A stretch of DNA of 64,000 nucleotides from Mariniblastus sp. (GTDB lineage: Bacteria; Planctomycetota; Planctomycetia; Pirellulales; Pirellulaceae): NCBI GenBank assembly GCA_028823415.1, contig JAPKBL010000005.1, forward strand, positions 19,574 to 83,573, in the 5' to 3' direction. The notes under the pieces are model-generated. The model was given only the letters and a program-made list of their open reading frames with translations. It was not told the origin of the DNA and made no database searches. Position 1 is the stretch's first letter. Each line of letters opens with the position of its first letter. This document shows, piece after piece, positions 61,748 through 64,000 of the stretch. A program made the position numbers and the translations under genes.

Positions 61748-63919
61748 CTACGGGTTCGTTTTGATTTTTTCCCAGACAGTCAATTCGGATACCCCGTATT
61801 GAAACTTACGTCTTGTTTCGCGGATGACGAACGGTATGTCAATAGCTGCACGTAACAACGAAAATTCTGGAGCCAAGGTGTTGGCCAATCCCTCCAAAGC
61901 GGTAAAGTTCTCGCCGGTGTCCGCTTTGAATCCACCAAGCCATTTGTCGCGAGGCGTGTGCTCTTCGAGCCACGTGTAAGGCGAAGCTAAAACGAGAATC
62001 CCACCTGGCCGGATCCGCGACTTGATAGCCTGAAGGAATTTCGCGGGATCGTAAAGCCGATCCAACAGATTGCCAGCGAACACAAGATCGTAGTCGCCAT
62101 ACTTCTCCGCCAGATTGCAGGCATCGCCCTGCGTGAACGAAATTTTGTTCTTGTTTTCTTCGTAGCCCGGGAAATCCTCAAGACGGATTTCGCAGAAAGT
62201 CGTCAACTCGCCTTCTTCTTTTCGAGCATAGCGTTGCTTGCCAGTTTTTTGAAGGTTCGTCGGAGCTTCGATTAGTCTGGCAGAAAAATCAACTCCGTCA
62301 ACGTGATCAAAAATCTTTGCCAACTCAAACGAAGAGCGCGCTGTCCCACAACCGATATCGAATGCGCGTTTTGTCGGTTTACCCGCCACGCTTTTTGAAA
62401 TTTCAGCGACACAGGCCACCGGAAAGTTTTGCACATCCAACTGAGAATCACCGTAGTGAAAATCAATGTACCGCGAAACCATCTGGTCGGTTTCATAGAC
62501 ATTGGTTGTGATCACGGGCAAAGGGTCAGCTTCGACGTACCGGAATCCAGAGTACTGAAAGAAGTGTCGTCGAAACGCGTACCGCGCGTCTTTGATCGCG
62601 TAATTTCCTGTCGAGATCCAGCAACCGCCCTTGAACAAGTTGTGTTTTCCATCAAACGTGGGAGCGGAGAAATCGTCATAGGTTGGATGAGTTTCATACC
62701 CATCAAAGCCATCGACAGGAGTTTCGGTCCATTGCCAGACATTCCCAATCACATCATAGAATCCGTCATAAAACTGATGCCGATCGACGGGGCAGGGAGA
62801 CATTTCATCTTCAAGATTGATATTGCCTGGCGCGGTCTCCCAATAAGGCTGATCCGTGTCGACAGGATCGCGCAATCGGTGCCACTCGGCTTCCGTTGGC
62901 ATTCTCAAATGCCGGCCGGTTTCGGACGATTTCCAATTGCAAAACGCCTTGGCTTCGAGGTAGTTTATTTCGACGGGCCAATCCCACGGCATCTCAATTT
63001 CTTCGAGCATCGCACGGTAGGCATAGCCATCATCGCGTTTGAGCCAATAAGCCGGATGCTTGGAATGACTAAATTCAATCCAACTCCACCCTTCATTGGT
63101 CCAAAACTTCTCAGTTTCATATCCGCCTGCTTCGACGAATTCAAGGAACTCCTGATTGGACACAAGAAATTTCGAAGCGTTGAAAGATTTCACGTCCTCG
63201 GCAGAGTAGCCGTACTCAAGATCCCAGCCATAAATTGGATTACTGGGTGATTTCCCCAGTTCGACCGTTCCGCCTTCGACCGGGATCAATTCATTTGCCG
63301 GAGCATCGCCACTTTCTCGACAAATCGCGCCCCACACAGAATGCTGACTGACCAATTCCAAAGGTAATTCGCGAATCAAGATCGAGCTGGTCTCAAGGTG
63401 AATCCGCTCGTGCTCAATCCCCATCAAAATAATCCACATTGGGCTATTCCAGTCGATCGGCAAACTGAAATCGCATTCGCGGATAAAGCGGTCAATGATC
63501 TCACGGGTTTTGTCACGATGTTCTTTAACTTGTGCCGGTGTGGGCCAATCGTAATTATCGTCGTTCAAGTCATCCCAAGACATTTCGTCTACGCCAATCG
63601 CCAACGTCGATTCTATTTGGGGATCAACTCGTTCGTCGATCAGGTTGGCAACGTTCAGCTTATTGATGAAGAAGGCCGAGGTGTGACCGTAGTAGAAGAT
63701 CAACGGCTGGCGAAGCGTATTGGCCCGCGTATAAAACGCGTCATCACTCGCGAGGCACTCAAAAAGACTCTCGTAGAGTGTGAATGAATCGTGGAAGTAC
63801 GCGAGTATTTCCTGCCGTTTTGATTCAACGTCGCCCCTGTCGAGAATCGGGGTTTTCGTCACCAGGGCTGCGGATTTTCCAGATTCGCTAATTACTTGCG
63901 TTGTCGTTTTGGAGCTCAT
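61748..63919 (-). CDS. ovoA: 5-histidylcysteine sulfoxide synthase, ovothiol biosynthesis
   Basis: A 723-residue bifunctional enzyme. Residues about 20-190 form a DinB-like domain with the mononuclear-iron motif HERIHLE (His170, His174, Glu176); about 210-480 is a formylglycine-generating-enzyme-like domain (GGCWISTGNYAIKDARYAFRRH); and about 500-723 is a SAM methyltransferase (RAFDIGCGTARSSFELA, GVDFSARLI). This trio is OvoA: it couples O2-dependent C-S bond formation between His and Cys to give 5-histidylcysteine sulfoxide, and the C-terminal domain N-methylates the product. The lyase OvoB, which releases 5-thiohistidine, is not in the window, though it may be upstream. Start ATG 63919 has GAAGAAA before it. 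It heads the operon with the ATP-grasp and MATE genes. Confidence 0.92.
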   Translation of the reverse strand: MSSKTTTQVISESGKSAALVTKTPILDRGDVESKRQEILAYFHDSFTLYESLFECLASDDAFYTRANTLRQPLIFYYGHTSAFFINKLNVANLIDERVDPQIESTLAIGVDEMSWDDLNDDNYDWPTPAQVKEHRDKTREIIDRFIRECDFSLPIDWNSPMWIILMGIEHERIHLETSSILIRELPLELVSQHSVWGAICRESGDAPANELIPVEGGTVELGKSPSNPIYGWDLEYGYSAEDVKSFNASKFLVSNQEFLEFVEAGGYETEKFWTNEGWSWIEFSHSKHPAYWLKRDDGYAYRAMLEEIEMPWDWPVEINYLEAKAFCNWKSSETGRHLRMPTEAEWHRLRDPVDTDQPYWETAPGNINLEDEMSPCPVDRHQFYDGFYDVIGNVWQWTETPVDGFDGYETHPTYDDFSAPTFDGKHNLFKGGCWISTGNYAIKDARYAFRRHFFQYSGFRYVEADPLPVITTNVYETDQMVSRYIDFHYGDSQLDVQNFPVACVAEISKSVAGKPTKRAFDIGCGTARSSFELAKIFDHVDGVDFSARLIEAPTNLQKTGKQRYARKEEGELTTFCEIRLEDFPGYEENKNKISFTQGDACNLAEKYGDYDLVFAGNLLDRLYDPAKFLQAIKSRIRPGGILVLASPYTWLEEHTPRDKWLGGFKADTGENFTALEGLANTLAPEFSLLRAAIDIPFVIRETRRKFQYGVSELTVWEKIKTNP

Positions 63920-63929
63920 GTCGTTTCTT

Positions 63930-63983
63930 CTTGCTAATCGCTTGGTTCTTGCTAATCGCTTGGTTCTTGCTAATCGCTTGGCA
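63930..63983. repeat. 18-base tandem repeat, three copies, upstream of ovoA
   Basis: Unit CTTGCTAATCGCTTGGTT at 63930-63947 and 63948-63965, then the same with GCA in place of GTT at 63966-63983. It lies directly upstream of the ovoA start and ends 11 bases before it. Translated upward from a TTG it gives KRLART repeats, so an N-terminal extension of OvoA is possible but unlikely. Confidence 0.9.
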
Positions 63984-64000
63984 AAAAAAGATGCCAAATG

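Noticed and set aside
62429..63250. Long antisense frame opposite ovoA
   Set aside because: Fully inside OvoA, with no motif of its own.

Overview
The window looks like a chromosome segment of a marine planctomycete, most likely a Pirellulaceae-type organism. This rests on lineage-typical families: DUF1592/DUF1588/DUF1585 cytochromes paired with DUF1552 proteins, a very large membrane-bound-dehydrogenase/heme protein, several sulfatases, a surface protein with a planctomycete-style LEPR-xLL N-terminus and a dockerin-like tail, and many secreted proteins with small operons. Base composition looks mixed, about 40 to 60 percent GC by eye. I saw no rRNA, tRNA, CRISPR array, transposase or phage gene. 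All functions come from motif reading of the translated sequence; no database search was run.

Layout. 1-10 kb: a secreted alpha/beta-hydrolase cut by the left edge, a small lipoprotein, two SGNH sialate-O-acetylesterase-like enzymes, and a serine hydrolase coupled to a PHP-domain (CehA-like) metallohydrolase. 10-18 kb: a GT2 glycosyltransferase, a dGTPase-like HD hydrolase, a Gfo/Idh/MocA oxidoreductase with a downstream sulfatase, a chimera of a dead sulfatase N-terminus with a DUF1080 domain, and a small repeat protein. 18-34 kb: a GH86-like glycosidase diverges from a plus-strand run (PD40 propeller, sulfatase, sulfatase-cytochrome fusion, two-heme propeller protein), facing a 1745-residue deacetylase/dehydrogenase/heme protein. 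34-42 kb: a tightly coupled ECF sigma, anti-sigma, DUF1552, DUF1592-cytochrome operon. 42-45.4 kb: an OYE-family enzyme and a DapA-family enzyme with a divergent AraC regulator. 45.9-58 kb: a second DUF1592/DUF1552 pair, a GH43/GH117-like propeller, an FG-GAP protein and a 1669-residue G8-domain surface protein. 58.7-64 kb: a short HEAT-like protein and a three-gene operon for OvoA (ovothiol synthase), an ATP-grasp ligase and a MATE exporter.

How the genes work together. Most of the window fits secreted breakdown of sulfated and acetylated (probably algal) polysaccharides: sulfatases, SGNH esterases, a GH86-like enzyme, a GH43/GH117-like enzyme, a DUF1080 domain, and surface heme proteins that may carry electrons from sugar oxidation. 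The most promising candidate for an undescribed system is the ovoA/ATP-grasp/MATE operon, whose order suggests synthesis, conjugation and export of an ovothiol-derived metabolite. Next are the sulfatase-cytochrome fusion, whose linker module is shared with its neighbour, and the sigma/anti-sigma operon driving a modified DUF1592 cytochrome.
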